Source: Verrucomicrobiota bacterium (GTDB taxonomy: Bacteria > Verrucomicrobiota > Verrucomicrobiia > Opitutales > Opitutaceae). From it: DNA of 21,194 nt. The notes under the pieces were generated by a model. The model worked only from the letters and a program-made list of their open reading frames with translations, was not told where the DNA came from and did not search any database. Within the stretch, counting starts at the first letter, position 1. Every line of letters begins with the position of its first letter. The DNA is taken from contig JAEZUE010000055.1 of the NCBI GenBank assembly GCA_023443455.1, positions 1 through 21,194 of the forward strand, written 5' to 3'. This document shows positions 12,579 through 20,692 of the stretch, piece after piece. The position numbers were made by a program, and so were the translations under genes.

Positions 12579-14930
12579 ATGGCACCCTCTCGCACCAAAG
12601 CCCGGCTCACCGCCCTTGCCTGGTCCCTCGCCTTCGCCGCTGCGGCCACCGCGGAGACCGAGACTCCGTACTATTTCACGACAGTCGCCGGAGTCTCCGC
12701 TCACGGCATAACCGATGGCCCGGGGACCAACGCCCGCTTCTACAAACCGGCCGGCATCGCCATCGCCGCGGACGGCTCCGCCTACGTTTGCGACGCCGGC
12801 AACAACACCATCCGCAAGATCACGCCCGCCGGCGTCGTCACCACCTTCGCCGGCTCGCCCGGCACCGTTGGTTTCACCGACGGCATCGGCCCCGTCGCCC
12901 GTTTCGACACCCCCTGGGCCATCGCCACGGACGTCGCCGGCAACCTCTTCATCCATGACACGGGCAACAACGCCATCCGCAAGATCACGCCCCAGGGCGA
13001 AGCGACCACCGTGCTCGCGCCCACCGATCGCGAAATCACCGAAGTCGATCTCCTGATCGCCGCCCGACGCGCGCCCGAAGCACTCGCCGGTGTCGACATT
13101 CCGATGAAGTGGAATGGCTGGTACAACTATCCCAGCTACGCCAATCCCGATCTCTACAACCCCGGTCTCGACCCCTATTTCCATCTCCCTCCGCCCACCC
13201 TCGCCGTCGATTCGGCCGGCACCGTCTACTCCGGCAACGATGCCGCCATCTACAAAACCACCACCGCCGGCGTCGTCTCGCTCCTCGCCGGCTCCGCCCG
13301 TTCCTACGGCACGGTCGACGGGCCGGGCTCCGCCGCCCGCTTCGGCTACTCGCTGAGCCTCGCCACCGACCTTTCCGGATACGTCTATGTCGCCGATCAG
13401 GTCTACGATGTCATCCGCAGGGTCGGCCCAGCCGGAGACGTGACAACCGTCGCCGGCAACGGCGAGGGCTGGTCCCGGGACGGCGATCGCGCCACCGCCA
13501 ACTTCACCGCGCCCACGGCGATCGCCGCCACCGCCTCCGGCGAACTGTTGGTCGCGGACGACACCACCGTGCGCCGCGTCGCACCCGACGGGAGCGTGGT
13601 CACCATCGCCGGCGTGAGCTCGAGCAGCGCGACCCGCCACACCGATGGCAGCGGCACCGCCGCCCGCCTCGGCAACCACCTCCGCTGCACCCTCGCGCCG
13701 GACGGCTGCCTCTACGTGGCAGACTCCCTCCACCACACGATCCGGAAGGTGACCCCGGCCGGCAACGTCACCACTCTGGCAGGCCGACCAGGTGAGACCG
13801 GCAGCACTGACGGCACCGCCGAGGCAGCCCGATTCTTCGAACCCCGGAGCATCGCCGCCGACCGCAACGGCAACCTCTACGTGACAGACGGCGGCAACCA
13901 CACGATCCGAAAAGTCACTCCAGCCGGCGTCGTAACCACATTGACTGGCCAACCGGGCACCCGTGGCCGCACCGACGGCCCGGCCGCCACAGCGACCTTC
14001 GATCGTCCCGACGAAATCGCGGTCGACGGTGCCGGCAATATCTTCGTTCAATGCTGGGGCCCGCCACACGAGAGCGCGCTTCGCCTGATCACCCCGGACG
14101 GCACCACTTCAACTCTCCATCCGGGCTTCCTGCTACCGCTGGCCGGCGACCCCGCCGGCAACGTCTACGGAGTCCTCGGCGACACCACCATCGTCAAGCT
14201 CCACCCCGACGGATCCACCACCGCCGTCCTCGACGTCGCCGCCGACTGGCCGGAACTCCGATCAAGCATGGCCGAGGAGTTCGCGTCGGTCGGCCCGTTC
14301 GCCGTCACGGCCAACGGCGACATCTACCTCTCGGGCCCGAGTGGCATGATCCGGCGAGTCTCCGCCAGTAACGGCATCGCGACCTTGGCGGGCACGTGGA
14401 CTATGGGCGACGGCTCACCGTGGCAGACCATCAGCCCGGTCGATGGCTTGGGGGCAGCCGTGCGTTTCGAGAACCCGGAGTCGATTGCTGTCGATTCCGT
14501 CGGCACCGTGTACCTCTGCGACGGCAGCACGATCCGCAAGGGCGTGCCCGCCGGCCCCGTCACGATCACCGCGCAACCGCAGAGCGTGGGCGCCACCACC
14601 GGCTCGCGCGCCCAGTTTTCGGTTACAGCCACAGGAGTCCCATCCCCCACCTACCAGTGGCAGCGCAACGGCTCGCCGATCGCCGGCGCCACCACTGCTT
14701 CGTACTCCATCGCCTCCGTCTCCGCCGCCGACGCCGGCGACTACACCGTCGTCGTCACCAACGAACTCGGCTCCGTGACCAGCAACAGCGCCACGCTCAC
14801 CGTCTCCGCCGCACCGGCCAACCCGCCGCCCAGCACCGGCTCGGGTGGCGGAGGCACCCTCGGCGGTTGTTTTGCGGCCCTCGCCCTCGCCCTCGCCGGC
14901 CTTCGCCTGCGGCACAAAATGGCGCCATGA
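12579..14930 (+). CDS. Secreted NHL-repeat protein with Ig domain and C-terminal anchor signal
   Basis: A 783-residue protein. The signal peptide is at 1-25 (cleavage near ATA-ET). About 36-655 is a beta-propeller region of NHL-type repeats. The repeated pattern is P-x-(G/S)IA-x-D-x-GN-x-YV-D-x-GN-(N/H)TIRK-(I/V)TPAG-VVTT-AG-PG, clearest at 57-112, 420-475 and 626-660. An Ig-like domain follows at about 659-744 (AQPQSV - YQWQRNG - ADAGDYTVVVTN), then a Pro/Ser linker. The tail has GSGGGGTLGGC, a hydrophobic helix (about 765-775) and RLRHK. This tripartite tail resembles exosortase/rhombosortase-type or MYXO-CTERM-type sorting signals but fits none exactly. Function is unknown; extracellular binding or adhesion is plausible. 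ATG 12579 is chosen because the signal peptide starts there. It stands alone, 232 bp before the sigma gene. Confidence 0.85.
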   Translation: MAPSRTKARLTALAWSLAFAAAATAETETPYYFTTVAGVSAHGITDGPGTNARFYKPAGIAIAADGSAYVCDAGNNTIRKITPAGVVTTFAGSPGTVGFTDGIGPVARFDTPWAIATDVAGNLFIHDTGNNAIRKITPQGEATTVLAPTDREITEVDLLIAARRAPEALAGVDIPMKWNGWYNYPSYANPDLYNPGLDPYFHLPPPTLAVDSAGTVYSGNDAAIYKTTTAGVVSLLAGSARSYGTVDGPGSAARFGYSLSLATDLSGYVYVADQVYDVIRRVGPAGDVTTVAGNGEGWSRDGDRATANFTAPTAIAATASGELLVADDTTVRRVAPDGSVVTIAGVSSSSATRHTDGSGTAARLGNHLRCTLAPDGCLYVADSLHHTIRKVTPAGNVTTLAGRPGETGSTDGTAEAARFFEPRSIAADRNGNLYVTDGGNHTIRKVTPAGVVTTLTGQPGTRGRTDGPAATATFDRPDEIAVDGAGNIFVQCWGPPHESALRLITPDGTTSTLHPGFLLPLAGDPAGNVYGVLGDTTIVKLHPDGSTTAVLDVAADWPELRSSMAEEFASVGPFAVTANGDIYLSGPSGMIRRVSASNGIATLAGTWTMGDGSPWQTISPVDGLGAAVRFENPESIAVDSVGTVYLCDGSTIRKGVPAGPVTITAQPQSVGATTGSRAQFSVTATGVPSPTYQWQRNGSPIAGATTASYSIASVSAADAGDYTVVVTNELGSVTSNSATLTVSAAPANPPPSTGSGGGGTLGGCFAALALALAGLRLRHKMAP

Positions 14931-15162
14931 TCTCGGATACACTTGCTGGACCATCGCGGCGGATGCGCCACACACGGGAAGCGGCGCACCCGACGCACCG
15001 TCCTCGGCACGAGAAAATCGCCGTGGCCGATGGCGGGTTTCGCCCCTTCGCCGGTCTTTCTCCATCGCCATGCCCTCCTGTCCGCTCTTGCCCGCCGGTC
15101 CGCCGTCTCCCCTGATGGGAGACGCGTCGACGGCCAATCCCATGGGCCCACGACCGCCTGCG
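14931..15162. promoter_or_regulatory. Intergenic region upstream of the sigma operon
   Basis: 232 bp between the NHL protein and the sigma gene. A short frame starting at the ATGA that overlaps the NHL stop runs to 15115 but encodes a His/Pro/Arg-rich peptide with no family likeness, so I treat it as non-coding. The sigma operon promoter should be here, but I see no clear boxes. Confidence 0.35.
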
Positions 15163-15729
15163 ATGTCCGACTCGTCCCCTCAGTCGGGTGGATTCTCCGC
15201 CCTGTATCACGCCACGATCCGGCCCCTGCGGAGGTACCTCGCGCGCCTGCTTGGCGACCATGCCGAAGCGCAGGACGTCGCGCATGACGCCTACCTCCGA
15301 ATTCATCGGTACACCGTCGAACAGACCGCCCGCGACCCGCAGGCGCTGCTCTTCACCACCGCACGCCGCCTCGCCTTCAACCGGCTCCAGCGCCGCAAGC
15401 GTGCGCCGTTTGCCGCCGGCGTCGATTCGACCGCCGTCGAGGCGCTGCCCGATCTGTCGGCCCCCGACGCCGCGCGACAGGCGATGATCCGCCAGGAACT
15501 CGAACTGCTGGAGCACGCCATTGCCGACCTCCCGGCCGGGTGCCACTCGGTCTTTTTGCTTCGCCACATCCAACGCCTTTCCCACCGCGAGATCGCCGAG
15601 CATCTCGGCATCGCCATCAGCACCGTCGAGAAACAGCACGCCCGCGCCCTGCGCCTGCTCCGGCAAGCGATGGTGCAATCCTCCGACCAACCCGACTCCC
15701 CCACCGCCAACGAAAGGGTCTCGTCATGA
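15163..15729 (+). CDS. ECF sigma factor (FecI-type)
   Basis: A 188-residue RNA polymerase sigma factor of the extracytoplasmic-function class. Region 2 spans about 11-80, with GDHAEAQDVAHDAYLRIHRY (31-50) matching the sigma-70 region 2 core-binding/-10 segment, and FTTARRLAFNRLQRRKR after it. Region 4 spans about 113-170 with the helix-turn-helix LSHREIAEHLGIAISTVEKQ (139-158). There is no region 3, as expected for the class. Alternative in-frame starts exist at 15142 and 15115; 15163 is chosen because it begins shortly before region 2. Its stop overlaps the anti-sigma start as ATGA. It should be held inactive by the next gene product and direct transcription of the receptor. Confidence 0.88.
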   Translation: MSDSSPQSGGFSALYHATIRPLRRYLARLLGDHAEAQDVAHDAYLRIHRYTVEQTARDPQALLFTTARRLAFNRLQRRKRAPFAAGVDSTAVEALPDLSAPDAARQAMIRQELELLEHAIADLPAGCHSVFLLRHIQRLSHREIAEHLGIAISTVEKQHARALRLLRQAMVQSSDQPDSPTANERVSS

Positions 15730-16727
15730 CCTTCCCCCTTGCCCACCACGACCCGGCCGACGAGGAAAACGCCGCCCTCTGGGCCGCCCGCCTCGACGGC
15801 GGCAAACTCTCTGCAACCGAACTACGCGGATTCGAGGCCTGGCTCGCCGGGCATCCATCCCGACTGAATCTTGTCTCCGAATACAGCCAGTTCGCCGTCG
15901 ATGTCGGCACCCTCGGGCGAAGCCTCGCCGCCACAGGACGCGTCCCCGCCCCGCCTCCCGCGACGGTCCCGGCCCCGCGGCCGGCCCGTCACTGGGCCGG
16001 CTGGGCGGTCGGCGGCTTGGCCGCCGCCGCAGTCGCGCTGGTCGTGTTGCTCCGTCCGGCCGCCGACACTCCGGCGGCGCCCCTGGAGGTCGCCACCGCC
16101 GCGGCGCGGCGCAACTCGCTCGCGCTGGCCGACGGCACCCTGATCGACCTCTCGGCCCGCACCCGCATGAGCATCGCCCTCGGCAAAAGCGAGCGGCGAG
16201 TCCACATGTCCGCCGGGCAGGCGTTCTTCGCCGTCACCAAAGATGCAAACAAGCCGTTCACCGTCGAAACCCCGGCCGGATCGGTCCTCGTGACCGGCAC
16301 GCGCTTCGCCGTCGCCATGGCAGACGACCAGCACCTCGAGGTAACCGTGCAGGAAGGCAGCGTGCGGGTTACGCCGAACGAGAAGGGAAACACCGTGACA
16401 CTCGGCGCCGGCGAGCGCCTGCGCACGGGACCGACCGAAACCTCGGTCGAGGTGCTCGCCCCGGGAGAAGTCGACGATGCTCTCGCCTGGCGCGCGGGCC
16501 GGGTCGTCTTCCAGGCCACGCCATTGCCCGAAGCGCTGGCCCACTTCAGCCGCTTCCACGGCCGCCCGATCACCACAGCACCCGAGCTCGCGCCGATGCG
16601 GATCGGGGGCCGCTACAATCTCGACGACCTCGACGGATTCCTCGCCGCCCTGGAGGCGATCCAACCGGTCGTCTTCACCCGTCGCCCGGACGGAAGCATC
16701 CACGCAACCCTGCGCACCTCGAACTAG
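15726..16727 (+). CDS. FecR-type anti-sigma factor / signal transducer
   Basis: A 333-residue inner-membrane protein. The cytoplasmic N-terminal domain (about 11-58, with ENAALWAARLDGGKLSATE and FEAWLAGHPSR) is the DUF4880-type sigma-binding part. A Pro-rich linker and one membrane helix (about 91-110) follow. The periplasmic FecR domain spans about 120-225 (RNSLALADGTLIDLSART; GSVLVTGTRFAV; VTVQEGSVRV). The C-terminal part (about 255-328, VFQATPLPEALAHFSRFHGR) is an STN-like fold known to contact the receptor signalling domain. The start overlaps the sigma stop. The receptor gene follows after 10 bp. Together this is a classical trans-envelope relay. Confidence 0.9.
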   Translation: MTFPLAHHDPADEENAALWAARLDGGKLSATELRGFEAWLAGHPSRLNLVSEYSQFAVDVGTLGRSLAATGRVPAPPPATVPAPRPARHWAGWAVGGLAAAAVALVVLLRPAADTPAAPLEVATAAARRNSLALADGTLIDLSARTRMSIALGKSERRVHMSAGQAFFAVTKDANKPFTVETPAGSVLVTGTRFAVAMADDQHLEVTVQEGSVRVTPNEKGNTVTLGAGERLRTGPTETSVEVLAPGEVDDALAWRAGRVVFQATPLPEALAHFSRFHGRPITTAPELAPMRIGGRYNLDDLDGFLAALEAIQPVVFTRRPDGSIHATLRTSN

Positions 16728-16737
16728 CCTCCGCCCC

Positions 16738-19700
16738 ATGCAAGCCCCCAAGCGGCTCCTGCGCCGCGCGCTTCCGCTCGGCTTCGCGCTCGCGACCGCA
16801 CTCGCCTCCGCTGCGCCCACGCGTTTCGACCTCCCCCCGGCGGACCTGTCCGAGGCGCTCGTCGCCTTCGCCAAGGCGTCGAACGTCGACGTCCTGTTCT
16901 CCAGCGAAAGCATCGGCGCGGCGCGCTCCGCCGAGATCCACGGCGACTACGAACCGGCCGAAGCCCTCCAGCGCCTGTTGGCCGACAGCGGGTTCACCGC
17001 CCGCCGGCTTGGCCGAGACCAGTACGTCGTCTCCGCGGCCACGATGAAGAGCGGTGTCGTCCGCGGACGGATCGTCGGCCCGGACGGCGCGCCCGCCGCC
17101 GGTGTCCTCGTGGCGCTCCCCGATGCGAGCCTCAGCACGACCACCGGCTCCGACGGTCGCTTCGCGTTCGCCGAGGTCTCCCCCGGAAACCATCGTCTCT
17201 GGGTTCGCGCCGAAGGCATGCAGCCGTTGCGCATGACCGGGCTGCTCGTCGCCGCCGGCCGCACCTTGGCGCTCGAGACCCAGACCCTCTCCGGCGGCAA
17301 CGACATCACCGAGCTCACCCCGTTCGAGGTCAACGCCCAGAACCGGCGCCTCGGGTCGATCGGCCGCGGCGCCGCGCTCCTGAGCCCGCGCACCGCGGGC
17401 GGCAACCTCGACCTGCCCCGCTCGCAGGACGGCTCGCTGCCGTTCACCATCCACAACCGCGAACAGATCGAGCGCAGCGGTGCCGTAAACCTGAATACTT
17501 TCCTCCAGCGCGAACTGCTCGCGGCCGACGCCGCCACCCCGCCGCCGGAGCGCAGCGGCACCTCCGACACCTTCCACACCGGCAGCTCCAACCTGAACCT
17601 GCGCGGCTACGGCACCGATGCCACCGTGATCCTGCTCAACGGCCGGCGCCTGCCCGAGTCGCCCCCGGCCCCCGGTTCGGCGGAGTTGGCGGCCCCCGAT
17701 GTGAACTTCATCCCGCTGAGCCTGGTCCAGCAGATCGAGGTCCTGCCGATCTCGTCGTCGGCCCTCTACAGCGGCAACCCGATCGGCGGCGTGATCAACA
17801 TCGTCCTGCGTCCCGACATCGACAGCACCGAGATCTCCACGACCTACACCAACGCCCTCGACTCCTTCAGCGCTCCCCAGTCGGTGATCTCGCTCCAGCA
17901 CGGGCGCACCCTGCTCGACGGCCGGCTGAGGCTCCGCTTCAACGCCTCCCGTTCCGAGTCCGCCCCGCCGACCAAGTCGGATCTGGGCTACACGGCCGCC
18001 GTCGCCGATGCCGCCACCGCCGAGGATGCCCCGCTCTACGGCGCCACGCCCAACCTCCGCAGCGCCGACGGATCGCCCCTGTTGGCGGGCTCCCCGTCCG
18101 CGGTGACATCGGTCGCCCCCGGCGCCACCGGCAACGAAGGACTCGCCGCCTTTTCCGGCCGAGCCGGCGTGCGCGACTTCGGGCTGTTCACCCCCGACGC
18201 CGAGTACATGGCCGCCCCTTCGAGCGCCGCGTACCCGTTCGGCCGCCGGGAGGAACGCACGGCCTACTTCGCCGCCGCGACCTACGACGTCCTCTCCTGG
18301 CTCCAGCTCGGCGGCGACCTCATCCACACCGACACTACGGTGACCCGCGGCTTCGACCTGTTCTCCGCCGACCTCACGCTGGCGACCGACAATCCCCTCA
18401 ACCCGTTCGGCCGGGAAGTGGTCGTCTCGCTGCAGGACTATGCCCCCGCCCTCGGCGAGAGCTACAACGAGGCCCGGCTCGACTTCTCCGCCTTCGTCCT
18501 CGCCGCCCTCGTGCGCCTCCCGGGCGAATGGCGTCTGGCGTTGGACAACCAATACACCACCAGCACGACCGACTTCCGCGGCATCGTCGGCGCGGATCCG
18601 AACCGCTGGCAGGGCCTCGTCGACCGCGGCCTCTACAATCCGCTCCGCGACACCGGGGTCTTCGCGGCCCCGTCGGAGTTCTACGACGAGGTTCTTGTGT
18701 ATCAGGGCGGACGCGACCGCCACGTCTCGATCAGCCGCTACACCACCATCGACGGCGCGTTGCGCCTCACCAACCAGAACCTCCGGCTCCCCACCGGGCT
18801 GGCCACTCTCGCCCTCGGCGCCGACTTCCGCCGCATCCGCCTCGCCCCCCAGGTCGACGAAGAGGTCTACGGCGACGGATCGCCGGCATCCGCCCGGGTG
18901 CAATGGACCGGCCGCACCCTCGACCGCTACAGCTTCTTCGGCGAATTGCAGGCTCCGCTGCTCCCGGCTCGGTGGCTTCCGGGCTGGCTGCGCTCGCTCG
19001 AGGCCGACCTCGGCGGCCGCTACGTCGCCTCCGACAACGCCAACGAGGCCAACTTCGCCCCGACCGCCGGGCTCAAGGCCGGATTCGGGGGCGGCCTGGC
19101 ACTGCGCACCAGCATCGCCACCGCGAACCGTTTCCCGACTCCCTACATGGGCAAACGCACCCGACTCGACGACGACCCCACGCCCGGCCCGGGCCCGATC
19201 ATCCGCCCGAGGATCTACGACCCGATCCTCCAACGAGCGTACACCATCGTCTCCCGCGACGCCCCCAACACCAAGCTCAAGGCGGAGTCCGCCGTCACCA
19301 AAACTGTGGGACTGATCTACGAGACCGGCGAAAAGCACCGCTGGCGCGCCTCGCTCGACCTCTACCAGACCGACAAGACCAACGAGCAGGTCTACCTCTC
19401 CGCCCAGACCCTCGCCAACCTGGAGAGCCTCTGGCCCTCGCGCGTCACCCGCGCCCCCAGCCCGACCGGCATCGGCGAGATCACCAACATCAGCACCGGC
19501 ACGGTGAACCTCGCCTGGCGCAAGTCCACCAACCTCAACCTCGCCGTGGACTACGCATGGAGCGACTGCCTCGGCGGCACCTTCGAGGCGTTTGGCCGAT
19601 GGTTGGGCTACCTCGACTACAAACGCCGCATTCTCCCGACCTCGCCGATCGTCGACGAACTTGGCGCACCCGACGGCACGGCCGCCGGTCTCCTGCGCAA

Positions 19701-20040
19701 CCGCGCCTCCTTCGGCGCCAGTTGGTCGAACGACAACTACGGGTTCGGCATCGACGGCCACTACTTCGGCCCCCGGCACTACCCGGTCGCCGAAATCCAG
19801 GTCCCGCCCCCCCCGCAGATCTCCGCCTACTGGCAATTCGACGTGCACGCCCAATGCGAACTCTCCCGTCTCGCGCCCAAGCTGGTCCGCCACCGGGGTC
19901 TCCGCGTCCAGGCCCGCATCGACAACGTCTTCAACTCCGGCTTCCCGCGCTACCGTAACGATCCGTCCGGCGCCGGCTACCAATGCTACGGCGACTGGCG
20001 CGGCCGCACCTACTCCCTCTCGCTCACCGCGACGTTCTGA
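16738..20040 (+). CDS. TonB-dependent receptor/transducer with STN signalling domain
   Basis: A 1100-residue outer-membrane receptor. Signal peptide about 1-26 (ASA-AP). STN domain about 28-100 (RFDLPPADLSEALVAFAKAS, typical of FecA-like transducers). Carboxypeptidase-regulatory-like domain about 107-183. TonB-box-like ELTPFEV at about 192-197. Plug about 225-360, with LNLRGYGTDATVILLNGRRL and QIEVLPISSSALYSGNPIGG. The beta-barrel runs from about 361 to a C-terminal Phe (LSLTATF), the BAM signal. ATG 16738, 10 bp after the anti-sigma stop, gives a full signal peptide. The receptor probably binds its ligand, imports it with TonB energy and signals through its STN to the anti-sigma factor. The ligand cannot be inferred: no siderophore, heme or glycan genes are in view. 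Confidence 0.9.
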   Translation: MQAPKRLLRRALPLGFALATALASAAPTRFDLPPADLSEALVAFAKASNVDVLFSSESIGAARSAEIHGDYEPAEALQRLLADSGFTARRLGRDQYVVSAATMKSGVVRGRIVGPDGAPAAGVLVALPDASLSTTTGSDGRFAFAEVSPGNHRLWVRAEGMQPLRMTGLLVAAGRTLALETQTLSGGNDITELTPFEVNAQNRRLGSIGRGAALLSPRTAGGNLDLPRSQDGSLPFTIHNREQIERSGAVNLNTFLQRELLAADAATPPPERSGTSDTFHTGSSNLNLRGYGTDATVILLNGRRLPESPPAPGSAELAAPDVNFIPLSLVQQIEVLPISSSALYSGNPIGGVINIVLRPDIDSTEISTTYTNALDSFSAPQSVISLQHGRTLLDGRLRLRFNASRSESAPPTKSDLGYTAAVADAATAEDAPLYGATPNLRSADGSPLLAGSPSAVTSVAPGATGNEGLAAFSGRAGVRDFGLFTPDAEYMAAPSSAAYPFGRREERTAYFAAATYDVLSWLQLGGDLIHTDTTVTRGFDLFSADLTLATDNPLNPFGREVVVSLQDYAPALGESYNEARLDFSAFVLAALVRLPGEWRLALDNQYTTSTTDFRGIVGADPNRWQGLVDRGLYNPLRDTGVFAAPSEFYDEVLVYQGGRDRHVSISRYTTIDGALRLTNQNLRLPTGLATLALGADFRRIRLAPQVDEEVYGDGSPASARVQWTGRTLDRYSFFGELQAPLLPARWLPGWLRSLEADLGGRYVASDNANEANFAPTAGLKAGFGGGLALRTSIATANRFPTPYMGKRTRLDDDPTPGPGPIIRPRIYDPILQRAYTIVSRDAPNTKLKAESAVTKTVGLIYETGEKHRWRASLDLYQTDKTNEQVYLSAQTLANLESLWPSRVTRAPSPTGIGEITNISTGTVNLAWRKSTNLNLAVDYAWSDCLGGTFEAFGRWLGYLDYKRRILPTSPIVDELGAPDGTAAGLLRNRASFGASWSNDNYGFGIDGHYFGPRHYPVAEIQVPPPPQISAYWQFDVHAQCELSRLAPKLVRHRGLRVQARIDNVFNSGFPRYRNDPSGAGYQCYGDWRGRTYSLSLTATF

Positions 20041-20053
20041 CGTCTCCCGCGCC

Positions 20054-20071
20054 GCAGGCGTCCCCGCCTGC
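20054..20071. repeat. CAGGCGTCCC-type palindrome, copy 2
   Basis: GCAGGCG (20054-20060) pairs perfectly with CGCCTGC (20065-20071) around TCCC. It is 14 nt after the receptor stop, where it could act as a transcript-end hairpin, but there is no T-run. It differs by one base over 17 from the element near 5904 after addA; both lie just behind the 3' end of a gene. Confidence 0.65.
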
Positions 20072-20298
20072 ACGCCCGCTCGACTCCCAACCGGCACGCA
20101 CGCGCAAACCTCGTCCGGGGCGACGCGCACGCTTTGCCGCACGTGTCCGCGACGACCCTCGCCAACTCGTCGTCCTCGTCGCCACCCATCGGATCCACCA
20201 AGCCCGACGGACCAGTCACGTCGCAGCCCGCGATCCCGACCAGTTGGAGCTGTTCTGATCCGGCACACGCGGTCGTGGCCGCAACCCCACGGCGACAA

Positions 20299-20318
20299 CC
20301 GCAACCGGCAGGTTGCGG
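20299..20318. repeat. 8-bp-stem hairpin with GGCA loop
   Basis: CCGCAACC (20299-20306) pairs perfectly with GGTTGCGG (20311-20318) around GGCA. The tetraloop size matches the REP-like elements but the stem sequence is different. No role can be assigned. Confidence 0.5.
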
Positions 20319-20345
20319 GATCTCCTTCGCTGCGTCGTCCGTCCT

Positions 20346-20373
20346 TTCCGGTTTCCGCATTCCGGTCTCCGGT
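20346..20373 (+). repeat. Heptamer array e (four units)
   Basis: Four in-phase units: TTCCGGT, TTCCGCA, TTCCGGT, CTCCGGT. They are the same units as in the addA array at 6573-6670, here in non-coding DNA. Confidence 0.75.
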
Positions 20374-20649
20374 TTTGAGAGATTCTCGGACAGTCCCAAG
20401 CTTCTCGCGCCACGCCGCCTCCATCGCGGCACGCACAAAAGCTACCGTGTGCGACGAAGCCTTGGCGAAGTCGTACGACAAGCGCGGCAACCTTTTCGGA
20501 CGACAGCGTGGACGGAGCGCGAAGGCGCGGAGATGGCGCAGCCCCCGAAACCGGGTGCCCTTCCAGGGGGGGATTGGCGAACAAAACAGCCCGATTTTCC
20601 TACGACCTCAGTTCGGCCAAAAAGACGATGTGAATTCGGTTCGGCACAC

Positions 20650-20672
20650 GTGGCGCCGCTCGCCAGAGCGAC
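20650..20672 (+). repeat. REP-like copy beside the transposase gene
   Basis: It matches the 23-bp core of the REP-like family at 20 of 23 positions. Two of the three changes (T to C at 20657, A to G at 20670) are a compensatory pair in the stem, so the hairpin CGCTC GCCA GAGCG is kept. It lies 20 nt past the stop of the transposase gene, where RAYT-flanking REPs are commonly found. Confidence 0.7.
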
Positions 20673-20692
20673 AATCGGAAATTGTGCGGTGC

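Larger units (their letters stand above)
20041..20692. other. Gene-free, repeat-rich stretch between receptor and transposase
   Basis: No supported gene. A plus-strand frame ending in RDPDQLELF at about 20255 hints at a gene remnant but has no recognisable start or family. The stretch holds a hairpin just after the receptor stop (20054-20071), a second hairpin (20299-20318), a 4-unit heptamer array (20346-20373), a GCGCGAAGGCGCGGAG block near 20514-20540 related to 112-143, and a REP-like copy at 20650-20672. Confidence 0.65.

Noticed and set aside
14831..14930. PEP-CTERM sorting signal at the end of the NHL protein
   Set aside because: There is no Pro-Glu-Pro before the helix; the motif is Gly-rich with Cys, so only a general sorting-like tail can be claimed.
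14928..15115. Small plus-strand frame whose ATG overlaps the NHL protein stop
   Set aside because: The ATGA overlap is tempting, but the peptide is His/Pro/Arg-rich with no recognisable fold or motif.
16675..20490. 1271-residue minus-strand frame antisense to the receptor
   Set aside because: No motif, Gly/Val/Glu/Arg-rich throughout; the plus strand encodes a complete receptor with all expected domains.
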